Shown here: positions 1 through 7,262 of the stretch, one piece after another | How positions within the stretch are numbered: position 1 is the stretch's first letter | Layout of the letters: each line of letters begins with the position of its first letter | NCBI GenBank assembly: GCA_947165555.1 | Contig: CAMVAR010000022.1 | Span: 1 to 8,357 of the forward strand | DNA: 8,357 nucleotides | Origin: an uncultured Pseudomonadota bacterium | GTDB taxonomy: Bacteria > Pseudomonadota > Alphaproteobacteria > Rs-D84 | Direction of reading: 5' to 3' | Position numbers and translations under genes: made by a program | Notes under the pieces: model-generated | The model's input: the letters and a program-made list of their open reading frames with translations, nothing else | Told to the model about the DNA's origin: nothing | Databases searched by the model: none

Positions 1-9
1 GGCAAAATA

Positions 10-966
10 ATGAAATATCTTATTACCGGTGGGGCGGGCTTTATAGGTTCGCATTTGGCAGATAGGTTATTGAATATGGGACACAATGTTGTTGTGGTTG
101 ATAATTTTAACGATTATTACGATGTAAATATCAAAGAAAAAAATATTCAGGCAAATCTTTCAAATCCGGATTATGTTTTGTACCGGGAAGATATTGAAGA
201 TAAAGATAAGATTGCACAGATTTTTGCAGAACATAAATTTGATGCGGTTATTCATTTGGCGGCGCGTGCCGGTGTGCGCCCAAGTTTGGAATGCCCAAGG
301 ACTTATGTTAAAACAAATATATTGGGGACGGTAAATATATTGGAATGTATGCGCGCCCATAATGTAAAGAAATTGGTTATCGCGTCTTCTTCGTCGGTAT
401 ATGGGAATTGTAAAGAACAAGAATTTTCCGAAAATTTAAAAGTAACGGAACCGATTTCACCCTATGCGGCAACAAAATCCGCGTGCGAACAGTTGTGTTA
501 TACATGGCATTATTTGTATGGGATAAATGTGGTGGCGTTGCGATTCTTTACGGTTTATGGGCCACGACAAAGACCCGATTTGGCAATTTATAAATTTGCA
601 AAAAAGATAGAAGATGGCGAACCAATTCAAATGTACGGCGATGGGGCAACATTGCGGGACTATACATACATTGATGATATTTTGAACGGTATTTGTGCCG
701 CCATAAATTATGATAAGACCGGTTACGAGATAATAAATCTTGGGGGTGGTGAACCGATTACACTGAAACGTATGATTGAAACGATTGAAAATGCAATGGG
801 TAAAAAGGCGATAATAGAACAAAAACCTATGCAGCCGGGTGATGTTGATAAAACCGTATGTGATTGGCGCAAGGCGAATAAATTGTTGGGCTATGTACCG
901 GGGACAACGTTTGAAGACGGGATAAAAAAATTTGTAGAATGGAGAAAGAAAAATGAAAATATTTAG
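10..966 (+). CDS. NAD-dependent sugar epimerase, UDP-glucuronate 4-epimerase-like (extended SDR)
   Basis: This is an extended short-chain dehydrogenase/reductase that most likely interconverts UDP-glucuronate and UDP-galacturonate (C4 epimerisation with bound NAD) in the cytoplasm, supplying a sugar precursor. The Rossmann motif GGAGFIG is at residues 7-13 and acidic D31 ends beta2. It is followed by NDYYDV (34-39), a segment typical of UDP-glucuronate epimerases. LAARAGVRPS is at 83-92, SSSSVYG at 126-132, the catalytic YxxxK pair is Y152/K156, RFFTVYGPRQRPD is at 178-190 and RDYTYIDD at 216-223. At 318 residues it is slightly short for the family (about 330-340) but looks complete. The stop of a possible upstream gene may overlap the start as TAATG (8-12), suggesting the operon begins outside the window. 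Its end overlaps the next gene by 14 bp. Other NDP-sugar epimerases or dehydratases of the same superfamily are the alternative; the substrate is inferred. Confidence 0.85.
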   Translation: MKYLITGGAGFIGSHLADRLLNMGHNVVVVDNFNDYYDVNIKEKNIQANLSNPDYVLYREDIEDKDKIAQIFAEHKFDAVIHLAARAGVRPSLECPRTYVKTNILGTVNILECMRAHNVKKLVIASSSSVYGNCKEQEFSENLKVTEPISPYAATKSACEQLCYTWHYLYGINVVALRFFTVYGPRQRPDLAIYKFAKKIEDGEPIQMYGDGATLRDYTYIDDILNGICAAINYDKTGYEIINLGGGEPITLKRMIETIENAMGKKAIIEQKPMQPGDVDKTVCDWRKANKLLGYVPGTTFEDGIKKFVEWRKKNENI

Positions 967-2065
967 CCGGGAATCTTTATCAAATGGACGGCAACATATT
1001 TATTTTTGCGGTATCAAGGTATTTAGTTATAAGAAAAACAAAGCACAGAAAAATGTGTGTGTTTTAGAGAATGATTCACGTCTAAAGGTGGCTTGTGATA
1101 TAGGGGTGGATTTGAATGAATTGCAAAGAAAGAATATTCAAATCATGCATCCTACGGGGATAGTGATTGGGTCCAAGGTAAAGTTGGGAAATAATATAAA
1201 AATTTGGCAAAATGTTACCATAGGTGCAAAATCTTTTGAAAACTGGGAAAATCAGGGCTATCCCCAAATAGGTGATAACTGTATAATTTATGCGGGGGCG
1301 GTGATAATCGGTGATATTAAAGTTGGGGAAAATTGTATTATCGGTGCAAATTCTGTTGTTTTAGATGACTGTGAACCTAATTCAATTTATGTGGGTATAC
1401 CAGCCAAAAAAATAAAAGATTATAATCTAAATGCCGAACAGCAGAAAAAAACTTGGTTGGCTGTTGAAGAGGACGGTTTGAAGGAATTTGAAAATTCTCA
1501 AATTGTTAAAAATCTAAATAGTGAAAGTGTTTGTATTGATTGTGGGGCTAATATTGGACGCGTTTCTGAAATTATGGCCAAGACCGGAGCCAAGGTATAT
1601 GCGTTTGAACCCAATCCATTATGTATGGAGAAATTAGAGAAAGTTTGCGCAAAATACAAAAATATTGAATTGATTAAAAAAGGGGTCGCGGCCCAGAATA
1701 TGAAACTGAAGTTGTATCATAATGATTTTGTTAAATATGACCAAGAGGTTTTTTCTCAAAGTAGTTCAATATATGCGTCTAAAGAAAATGTAAATGCGGC
1801 TAACTATACAGAAATCGAATGTGTCGATTTATGTGAATTCATAGAAAATTTGGGGGTAAAAGTGGATATTTTAAAAATGGATATAGAAGGCGCGGAATTC
1901 GAAATTCTGGATAAAATGATTACGAAAAAAATTTATCAAAAGGTTAAAATAATATTGGTGGAAACGCATGATGGTTCAATTCCAGAACTAGCAGAAAAGG
2001 CTAATAAAGTTAGAAAACTGGTTAAAGACAAGAATATAAATAATATAAAACTTGATTGGCGTTAA
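953..2065 (+). CDS. Bifunctional serine-acetyltransferase-like LbH acyltransferase / FkbM-family methyltransferase
   Basis: This 370-residue protein has three parts. Residues 1-28 form a short module (FCGIKVFSYKK at 18-28) also found in the last two genes of the operon. Residues about 60-157 are a left-handed beta-helix of hexapeptide repeats of the serine acetyltransferase type: HPTGIVIG (66-73) carries the likely catalytic H66, and IGDNCIIYAGAVIIG and VGIPAKKI match the family's C-terminal coils. The helical N-domain of true CysE is absent. Residues about 190-370 are an FkbM-type SAM methyltransferase: IDCGANIG (195-202), AFEPNP with acidic E219 (217-222) and LKMDIEGAE (307-315). A cytoplasmic enzyme that acylates and O-methylates a glycan intermediate is the natural inference; the substrate is unknown. 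GGAGA at 941-945 sits 7 nt before the start. The reading frame shows no break at the domain boundary, so the fusion appears real. Confidence 0.85.
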   Translation: MKIFSRESLSNGRQHIYFCGIKVFSYKKNKAQKNVCVLENDSRLKVACDIGVDLNELQRKNIQIMHPTGIVIGSKVKLGNNIKIWQNVTIGAKSFENWENQGYPQIGDNCIIYAGAVIIGDIKVGENCIIGANSVVLDDCEPNSIYVGIPAKKIKDYNLNAEQQKKTWLAVEEDGLKEFENSQIVKNLNSESVCIDCGANIGRVSEIMAKTGAKVYAFEPNPLCMEKLEKVCAKYKNIELIKKGVAAQNMKLKLYHNDFVKYDQEVFSQSSSIYASKENVNAANYTEIECVDLCEFIENLGVKVDILKMDIEGAEFEILDKMITKKIYQKVKIILVETHDGSIPELAEKANKVRKLVKDKNINNIKLDWR

Positions 2066-2083
2066 AACTGAAAGGATATAAAA

Positions 2084-2524
2084 ATGAATAAAATTGAATT
2101 TGATGGTAAAATTTTTGCTATTATTATCCCGGGAAATTATTCCAAAGACGGTGTGGAATTCTTTACGCCGAACGATTTTTCGCAACAGTTGGCGTATATG
2201 AAACATCCCAAAGGTAAAAAGATAGATGCGCATGTGCATAATATTGTTACGCGTCAGGTTGCATATACTCGTGAAGTGTTGATTATTCGGCGTGGCAAAT
2301 TACGTGTCGATTTCTATCGCGATGACAAGACATACATTGAAAGTTACATTCTAAATGCGGGTGATATAATTTTGCTGGCAAATGGTGGGCATGGGTTTGA
2401 ATGCCTGGACGATGTCGAGATGATTGAAATCAAGCAAGGTCCATACCTGGGTGAAAATGATAAGGTACGGTTCCCGGCGGTCGATGAAGCACAAATTAAA
2501 TTAAAAGGTTTCAAAAATGAGTAA
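2084..2524 (+). CDS. Cupin-domain protein of polysaccharide cluster, function unassigned
   Basis: A 146-residue single-domain cupin. The first cupin motif is visible as AHVHN (49-53) with E64 and G71, and the second as AGDIILLANGGHGFE (92-106) with H103. H50, H52, E64 and H103 would be the metal ligands. After the barrel comes EIKQGPYLG (115-123), which looks conserved in cupins of this kind beside sugar-modifying genes (my recollection, not a search). It lacks the sequence style of the FdtA/WxcM 3,4-ketoisomerases, and RmlC is longer, so no reaction is assigned; a role as sugar isomerase or as partner of the neighbouring methyltransferase or aminotransferase is a guess. AAAGGA at 2071-2076 lies 7 nt before the ATG. 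It starts 18 bp after the previous gene and overlaps the next by 8 bp, so translational coupling to the methyltransferase is likely. Confidence 0.8.
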   Translation: MNKIEFDGKIFAIIIPGNYSKDGVEFFTPNDFSQQLAYMKHPKGKKIDAHVHNIVTRQVAYTREVLIIRRGKLRVDFYRDDKTYIESYILNAGDIILLANGGHGFECLDDVEMIEIKQGPYLGENDKVRFPAVDEAQIKLKGFKNE

Positions 2525-3269
2525 TGTTTTTAACGAATATAGTCAATATTATAACTTGTTGTATAAAGACAAAAATTACAAGGCCGAAGTTGACTATATT
2601 GATGGTGTTATACGTGATTATTCGCCCAATGCCAAAAGTGTACTGGATTTAGGGTGCGGTACGGGGCGGCATGATTTTTATTTAAGCCACAAAGGCTATG
2701 ATGTTTTTGGGGTTGATATGTCGAATACTATGCTGAATTTTGCAAAAGAACTTGGTATGAATTGTATCCAGGGCGATGCAAGGACGTTTCGTGCGGACAA
2801 AAAATTTGATGCGGTTGTATCGTTGTTTCACGTTGCAAGTTATCAAATCACAGACATGGATATTATGAATTATTTCCAAACGATGGCCCATCATATGAAT
2901 CAAGACGGGGTTTGCATTTTTGATGTTTGGTACAAGCCGGCGGTACTGTTCCAAAAGCCAGAAGATAGAGTAAAGGAACTTGAAAACGAAAATGTTCACA
3001 TTAAACGTTTTTGCCATTCAAATCATATCCCGCAAAAATCTTTGGTTGAGGTTAACTATCTAATAGATATAACCAATAAACAAGATGGCCGGAAAAGCAC
3101 ACTGAAAGAATTGCATAAAATGCGGTATTATTCCAAACAAGAATTGGAAAGGTTTGCCGGTTTGGCCGGAATACAACTTGTTCGGGCGGAAGAATTTGTA
3201 ACAAAAAATAAACCGTCCCGTGATACCTGGGGGGTATGCTTTGCGGGCATAAAGGAGAAACACAGATGA
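2517..3269 (+). CDS. Class I SAM methyltransferase, DesVI/TylM1-like (possible amino-sugar N-methyltransferase)
   Basis: A 250-residue Rossmann-fold SAM methyltransferase. Motif I is LDLGCGTGRH (43-52), the acidic residue closing beta2 is D67, GDAR is at 86-89 and motif IV is FDAVVSLFHV (97-106). The N-terminal YYNLLYKDKNYKAEVDYI stretch (11-28), the GDAR and VVSLFH segments, and the later FDVWYKP resemble the DesVI/TylM1 enzymes that N,N-dimethylate amino sugars, judged by eye. Placement directly before a sugar aminotransferase supports methylation of an amino group on a nucleotide sugar, but O-methylation cannot be excluded. It overlaps the cupin gene by 8 bp (ATGAGTAA), and AAAGG at 2504-2508 lies 8 nt before the ATG. 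Its stop overlaps the next start as ATGA. Confidence 0.82.
   Translation: MSNVFNEYSQYYNLLYKDKNYKAEVDYIDGVIRDYSPNAKSVLDLGCGTGRHDFYLSHKGYDVFGVDMSNTMLNFAKELGMNCIQGDARTFRADKKFDAVVSLFHVASYQITDMDIMNYFQTMAHHMNQDGVCIFDVWYKPAVLFQKPEDRVKELENENVHIKRFCHSNHIPQKSLVEVNYLIDITNKQDGRKSTLKELHKMRYYSKQELERFAGLAGIQLVRAEEFVTKNKPSRDTWGVCFAGIKEKHR
3251..3257 (+). promoter_or_regulatory. Strong Shine-Dalgarno that fixes the aminotransferase start
   Basis: AAAGGAG lies 8 nt before the ATG at 3266. The alternative in-frame ATG at 3236 would place this SD inside its own coding sequence and would add ten residues that do not look like the aminotransferase family. The 3266 start also gives the ATGA overlap seen at two later junctions of the operon. 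Confidence 0.85.
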
Positions 3270-4393
3270 AAAACATCCCTGTTTGCACGCCGTTTTTGAA
3301 CGGTAATGAAAACAAATATGTTGCCGATGCAATGGAAACCGGATGGATTTCTTCGGCGGGGCATTATGTCAAAGACTTTGAAGAACAATTCGCAAAGTAT
3401 TGTGATTGTAATTACGGTGTCGCCGTTTGCAACGGAACCGTGGCATTACATTTGGCGTTGACGGCGTTGGGAATCAAGCCAGGGGACGAGGTTATATTGC
3501 CCGATTTTACAATGATTGCATCTGCGTTCGCAATTTGTTATACCGGCGCAAAACCGGTGTTCGTTGATGCAGACAAAGATACGTGGAATATTGATGTTAA
3601 CAAAATAGAAGAAAAAATAACCCCGCGAACAAAGGCGATAATGCCGGTACATATTTTTGGAAATCCCTGTAATATGGATGAAATTGCCAGAATCGCCAAA
3701 AAGCATAATTTATTTATTATTGAAGACGCGGCCGAGGCCCATGGTGCAACATGGAACGGTCAAAAGGTTGGTTCTTTTTCTGATATCGCATCGTTTTCAT
3801 TTTTTGCAAATAAAAACCTGACCACGGGCGAGGGCGGTATGGTTGTTATGCGGGATGAAAAATATTATGATAAATGTCGTTATTTCAAAAATATGTGTTT
3901 TCCGTTGGATGCACCACGGATTTATGAGCATAATGATATAGGTTTTAATTATCGTATGAGTAATCTGCACGCGGCAATAGGCCTTGCCCAGGTGGAAAAG
4001 GCCGATGAATACAAACAGATGCGCATTAAAAATCATGAATTATACAAAAAATTACTGGCGGATGTTGATGGCGTGATTTTCCAACGCGAAGAACAAGGTG
4101 CGATAAATGTTGGTTGGATGAATACAATTTTGTTAAATCCAACGGTTTATGGTCACAACAAAGAAGACCTGATTGCGCATCTGAAAGAAAATGGTGTTGA
4201 TATCCGGTTGTTGTTTACGGGACTGCATCGTCAAAAATCTTTGTTGAATTTCGGCTGTGATTGTGGTGGTGAATACCCGGTAACGGATAATTTGACCCAA
4301 AACGGTTTTTATTTGCCATCGGCCAGTAATTTAAGTGAAGATGATATAATGTATGTGTGTGATTTAATTAAGAAGTTCAGGGACAACGTATGA
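3266..4393 (+). CDS. DegT/DnrJ/EryC1/StrS sugar aminotransferase, perosamine-synthase-like
   Basis: A PLP-dependent aminotransferase of 375 residues acting on a 4-keto (or 3-keto) nucleotide sugar, normally with glutamate as amino donor, in the cytoplasm. TGWISSAG near the N-terminus, CNGTVALHLAL, PVHIFGNP, EDAAEAHGA with D154 (pairs with the PLP ring nitrogen) and FFANKNLTTGEGG with K183 (Schiff-base lysine) are all present. The pattern is closest, as I recall the family, to GDP-perosamine synthases (PerA/RfbE), but no GDP-mannose 4,6-dehydratase is in view, so the substrate stays open. The start at 3266 was chosen because of the strong SD and the family-like N-terminus PVCTPFLNGNE. It overlaps the genes on both sides by 4 bp. 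With the preceding methyltransferase and the acyltransferases it suggests a methylated and/or acylated amino sugar. Confidence 0.9.
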   Translation: MKNIPVCTPFLNGNENKYVADAMETGWISSAGHYVKDFEEQFAKYCDCNYGVAVCNGTVALHLALTALGIKPGDEVILPDFTMIASAFAICYTGAKPVFVDADKDTWNIDVNKIEEKITPRTKAIMPVHIFGNPCNMDEIARIAKKHNLFIIEDAAEAHGATWNGQKVGSFSDIASFSFFANKNLTTGEGGMVVMRDEKYYDKCRYFKNMCFPLDAPRIYEHNDIGFNYRMSNLHAAIGLAQVEKADEYKQMRIKNHELYKKLLADVDGVIFQREEQGAINVGWMNTILLNPTVYGHNKEDLIAHLKENGVDIRLLFTGLHRQKSLLNFGCDCGGEYPVTDNLTQNGFYLPSASNLSEDDIMYVCDLIKKFRDNV

Positions 4394-6519
4394 TAAAATA
4401 TTCCATTATTATTCCAACCCAAAATCGGGCGAAAATTCTGCAAGAATGTTTGGAACATATTTCACAATTAAGATTGCCCAAGGATGAATTCGAAGTTATT
4501 GTTATGGATAATGGGTCTGTTGATGATACCCGTGATATAGTTGATTCCTATCAGGGTAAGATTTTACACCTTGTATACAAATATGATGCACGACCGGGAC
4601 TGCATGTTGGGCGAAATGTTGGCGGTAAAAATGCGCGTGGGGAAATTTTATGCTTTATAGATGATGATAGTTTTGTTAGCAGAAATTGGCTAAGGGCGAT
4701 AGAACAAACATTTCAAAATCCGGATATAAATTTGGCGACGGGGCGCGTAAGTCCAAAGTATGAAGTTCGTCCCCCTAAGATGGTGCGCGATTTGTGGCAA
4801 AGAAATGGTTGGGGGCGGTACCTGTATAAATATTCGCTGTTAGAATTTAGAAATAAAAAAAGATTTATTTCATATAATTTTATATTTGGGTGCAATTTTA
4901 TCATCAGGAAAAAACTTTTTGAAAAATATAAGGGCTTTAATCCAGATGGTATGCCGATGTCTTGTATTAAATATCGCGGGGATGGCGAAAACGCATTGGC
5001 ATGCAAATGCAACAATGATGGTATTGTGCCGTATTATAACCCGCAAATCGCAATAAAACATTTGGTCGCAAAAAATCGTATGACGGCAAAATATATGGAA
5101 TATCGCGCTATGCGCAGTGCGATTTCAGACGGATTCAAAAAAATACGAGAAAAGATGGGGATTTTGGTGTATGGCCCGGCGGTACCAAATCCGCCACGTG
5201 CGCGATTTGGTTTTACAAGGCGACATAAAAAAATCAACCCGCTATTAAAACACTATGAAACCGAATATAAAAAATATAGTGATTGGTTTATGGTGGAATA
5301 TAATAAAAACAAAAAATTGCAAGATTGGATAGGGCGGAATAACTTTTTAGATAATATGGATGTGCCGGAATGTGTTGATTGTGATTTTTCTTTTAGGCAT
5401 ATAAATATTTTTTCGGGCGAACCGATTGATAATTGGATTTTGGGGAAATTTGCCAAGAATCTTAAATCTGGATACGAAAAATATGGTGTGCGTGCCGATT
5501 TATCATATGAATTAAGCACAAAGACAGATTTTAATCAATGTATAATTTATTTGAACTGTTCCCCAGATAGTGCGACAGAACGTGATGTAATAATGATAAC
5601 TCATGTTGATTCATATTGGAAGTTTGAATTATTAGAAAAATTGTTGCCGCGGGTTGCGCTGGGGATTTGTATGAGCAAAGAGCAGATGGATAAACTGATA
5701 AATATGGGGCTGGATAAAAATAAACTGTGTTATGTTAATCCGGCGCATGATGGGGTTATACCGGTCAAAAAATGGGTTGTTGGATTGGCTTCACGTGTTT
5801 ACGGCGATGGACGTAAAAACGAAACGTATTTTAATAAATTGGCGGATGTATTGGACCCGCGGTATTTCAAATTCAAGATTATGGGGGCAAATTGGGCACC
5901 CCAGGTGAATTATATGCGTTCCAAAGGTTTCGAAGTTGAATATTGGTCGGATTTTAATTATGAAATATATACCAAGAAGTTTTTTGCCGATATGGATTAT
6001 TACCTGTATATGGGAACAGATGAAGGACAAATGGGCTTTGTCGATGCGCAAAGTGCAGGTGTCAAGACAATTGTAACCGCCCAGGGTTATCATCTGGATT
6101 CGGATTCGCCGATAACACATCCGTTTATGATATACGATGAATTAGAAAAAATATTCCTTGGGATTCAGGCAGAAAAAATGGATATAGTCGGGGCGATGCA
6201 TAATTGGACGTGGGAAAGTTATGCGTTGAAACATCTGCAGATTTTTGAAGATCTAAACTCCGGAAAAATCATACAAAATGATTTTCGGGATGGATTGAAT
6301 TCATTATTGGCAAATCGTGCCACAGAATTTCAATACGATGAAAAAGCAAAGCAAGAATATATAAAATATTTGAAACGTGAAATTGTTCATCGTGATATAA
6401 ACTATTTGCACGTTAAGAAAATTTCTTGGATACAAAAAGTTTTTTCAATTAGGCGCGAAAACAAAGGCCATATAATTAGAATATTGGGAATTAAAATAAA
6501 AATTGGATGCAAAAAATGA
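4390..6519 (+). CDS. Double glycosyltransferase: GT2 (GT-A) domain fused to a GT-B domain
   Basis: A 709-residue cytoplasmic or membrane-associated protein without evident transmembrane segments. Residues 1-about 260 form a family 2 GT-A domain: SIIIPTQNR (5-13), VMDNGSVDDT (38-47) and the metal/nucleotide motif FIDDDS with D91-D93. A basic linker follows (about 260-335). From about residue 337 (INIFSGEP) a second domain looks like a GT-B transferase: HVDSYWKFE, CMSKEQMDKL, FKIMGANW, then DEGQMGFVDAQSAGV (544-558), which occupies the place of the GT4 EX7E motif but reads D-X7-D. The C-terminus (683-705, ending ILGIKIKI) carries the short module also at the N-terminus of two other operon proteins. 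Two sequential sugar additions to a lipid-linked glycan would fit. AGGGA at 4379-4383 precedes the start by 6 nt, inside the previous gene. The GT2 assignment is firm; the GT-B one is moderately firm. Confidence 0.85.
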   Translation: MIKYSIIIPTQNRAKILQECLEHISQLRLPKDEFEVIVMDNGSVDDTRDIVDSYQGKILHLVYKYDARPGLHVGRNVGGKNARGEILCFIDDDSFVSRNWLRAIEQTFQNPDINLATGRVSPKYEVRPPKMVRDLWQRNGWGRYLYKYSLLEFRNKKRFISYNFIFGCNFIIRKKLFEKYKGFNPDGMPMSCIKYRGDGENALACKCNNDGIVPYYNPQIAIKHLVAKNRMTAKYMEYRAMRSAISDGFKKIREKMGILVYGPAVPNPPRARFGFTRRHKKINPLLKHYETEYKKYSDWFMVEYNKNKKLQDWIGRNNFLDNMDVPECVDCDFSFRHINIFSGEPIDNWILGKFAKNLKSGYEKYGVRADLSYELSTKTDFNQCIIYLNCSPDSATERDVIMITHVDSYWKFELLEKLLPRVALGICMSKEQMDKLINMGLDKNKLCYVNPAHDGVIPVKKWVVGLASRVYGDGRKNETYFNKLADVLDPRYFKFKIMGANWAPQVNYMRSKGFEVEYWSDFNYEIYTKKFFADMDYYLYMGTDEGQMGFVDAQSAGVKTIVTAQGYHLDSDSPITHPFMIYDELEKIFLGIQAEKMDIVGAMHNWTWESYALKHLQIFEDLNSGKIIQNDFRDGLNSLLANRATEFQYDEKAKQEYIKYLKREIVHRDINYLHVKKISWIQKVFSIRRENKGHIIRILGIKIKIGCKK

Positions 6520-7235
6520 AAATAGTATCAAAGGAAAGACGTGATGACGGAACCAGAATAATAAAACTATTTGGTTTAAGGGTTTTTGCATATCAAAGAA
6601 AACATAAAAATAATCCGTCGATTTGCGGACGAAACAATGTGGTTGATGTCCCGAAAAACGGTTTGGTTAAAATAAATATTGTTGGACACGATAATAAGGT
6701 GGTTGTTGATAAGCAATTAAATATAAAGAGTTGTGTGCACATTAATATCTATGGTGATAATAACGTTATAAATGTGGGGGCAATTTATGGTAAATTACAG
6801 TTGTGTGTTGGTGCAAACGTTTCTTTGCCGGTTCAAAATTGTCGTGTTGTGATTGGCAATGATTCTTCTTGTGCCGATTGGTTGAATATACTGTTGTTGG
6901 AAAGCGATTCTTATTTTGATATGGGGCAAGATTGTATGTTTTCCAGTGGAATAAACATTCGTTGTTCTGATGCGCACAGTGTTCTTTCTGCAGATGGGGC
7001 GGTTTTGAATAGGGCCGTTGGGGTCAAAATTGGAAATCACGTTTGGGTCGGTCAAGATGTATTAATTTCTAAAAATACGGAAATCCCAGATGGATGTATT
7101 GTTGGTGCGCGCGCCGTTGTTACAAAAAAATTTATCAAACCAAATTGTGTCTTGGCGGGGATTCCGGCCCGTGTTACCAAAGAAAATATTCGATGGTCGC
7201 GTAATCCCCCAGATAAAATGAAACCCACCAAATAA
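6516..7235 (+). CDS. Left-handed beta-helix O-acetyltransferase (hexapeptide family)
   Basis: A 239-residue acyltransferase that probably acetylates a hydroxyl or amino group of the surface glycan from acetyl-CoA. After an N-terminal module (residues 1-28, LFGLRVFAYQR at 18-28) comes an imperfect beta-helix rich in N and V. The active-site region INIRCSDAHSV carries the likely catalytic H154, and the coil IGNHVWVGQDVLI begins at residue 172, followed by GARAVVTKKF and AGIPARVTKENI, which close the helix as in capsule O-acetyltransferases. An in-frame ATG lies nine bases upstream at 6507. I chose 6516 because it gives the ATGA overlap with the previous gene, has GGA at 6505-6507 at a usable distance, and makes the N-terminus MKIVSKE align without gaps to MKIFSRE of the LbH/FkbM fusion protein. 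It is the last gene of the operon; its final codons lie in a terminator hairpin. Confidence 0.85.
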   Translation: MKIVSKERRDDGTRIIKLFGLRVFAYQRKHKNNPSICGRNNVVDVPKNGLVKINIVGHDNKVVVDKQLNIKSCVHINIYGDNNVINVGAIYGKLQLCVGANVSLPVQNCRVVIGNDSSCADWLNILLLESDSYFDMGQDCMFSSGINIRCSDAHSVLSADGAVLNRAVGVKIGNHVWVGQDVLISKNTEIPDGCIVGARAVVTKKFIKPNCVLAGIPARVTKENIRWSRNPPDKMKPTK

Positions 7236-7248
7236 TCGGTGGGTTTTT
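7221..7248 (+). terminator. Intrinsic terminator of the glycan operon
   Basis: AAACCCACC (7221-7229) pairs with GGTGGGTTT (7238-7246) around an 8-nt loop, and the T run extends to 7248. The left arm and part of the loop are coding sequence: the last residues and the stop codon of the acetyltransferase lie inside the hairpin. Read on the other strand the stem is the same but is followed by only a short T run, so it could weakly stop the convergent transcript as well. Confidence 0.8.
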
Positions 7249-7262
7249 GGTTGCGGATGGTT

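Noticed and set aside
3236..3265. Upstream in-frame ATG for the aminotransferase
   Set aside because: It lacks a good ribosome binding site and would place the strong AAAGGAG inside the coding region; the added residues do not fit the family.
6507..6515. Upstream in-frame ATG for the acetyltransferase
   Set aside because: Its nearest SD-like bases are too far away, whereas the ATG at 6516 gives an ATGA overlap and an N-terminus matching the paralogous module.
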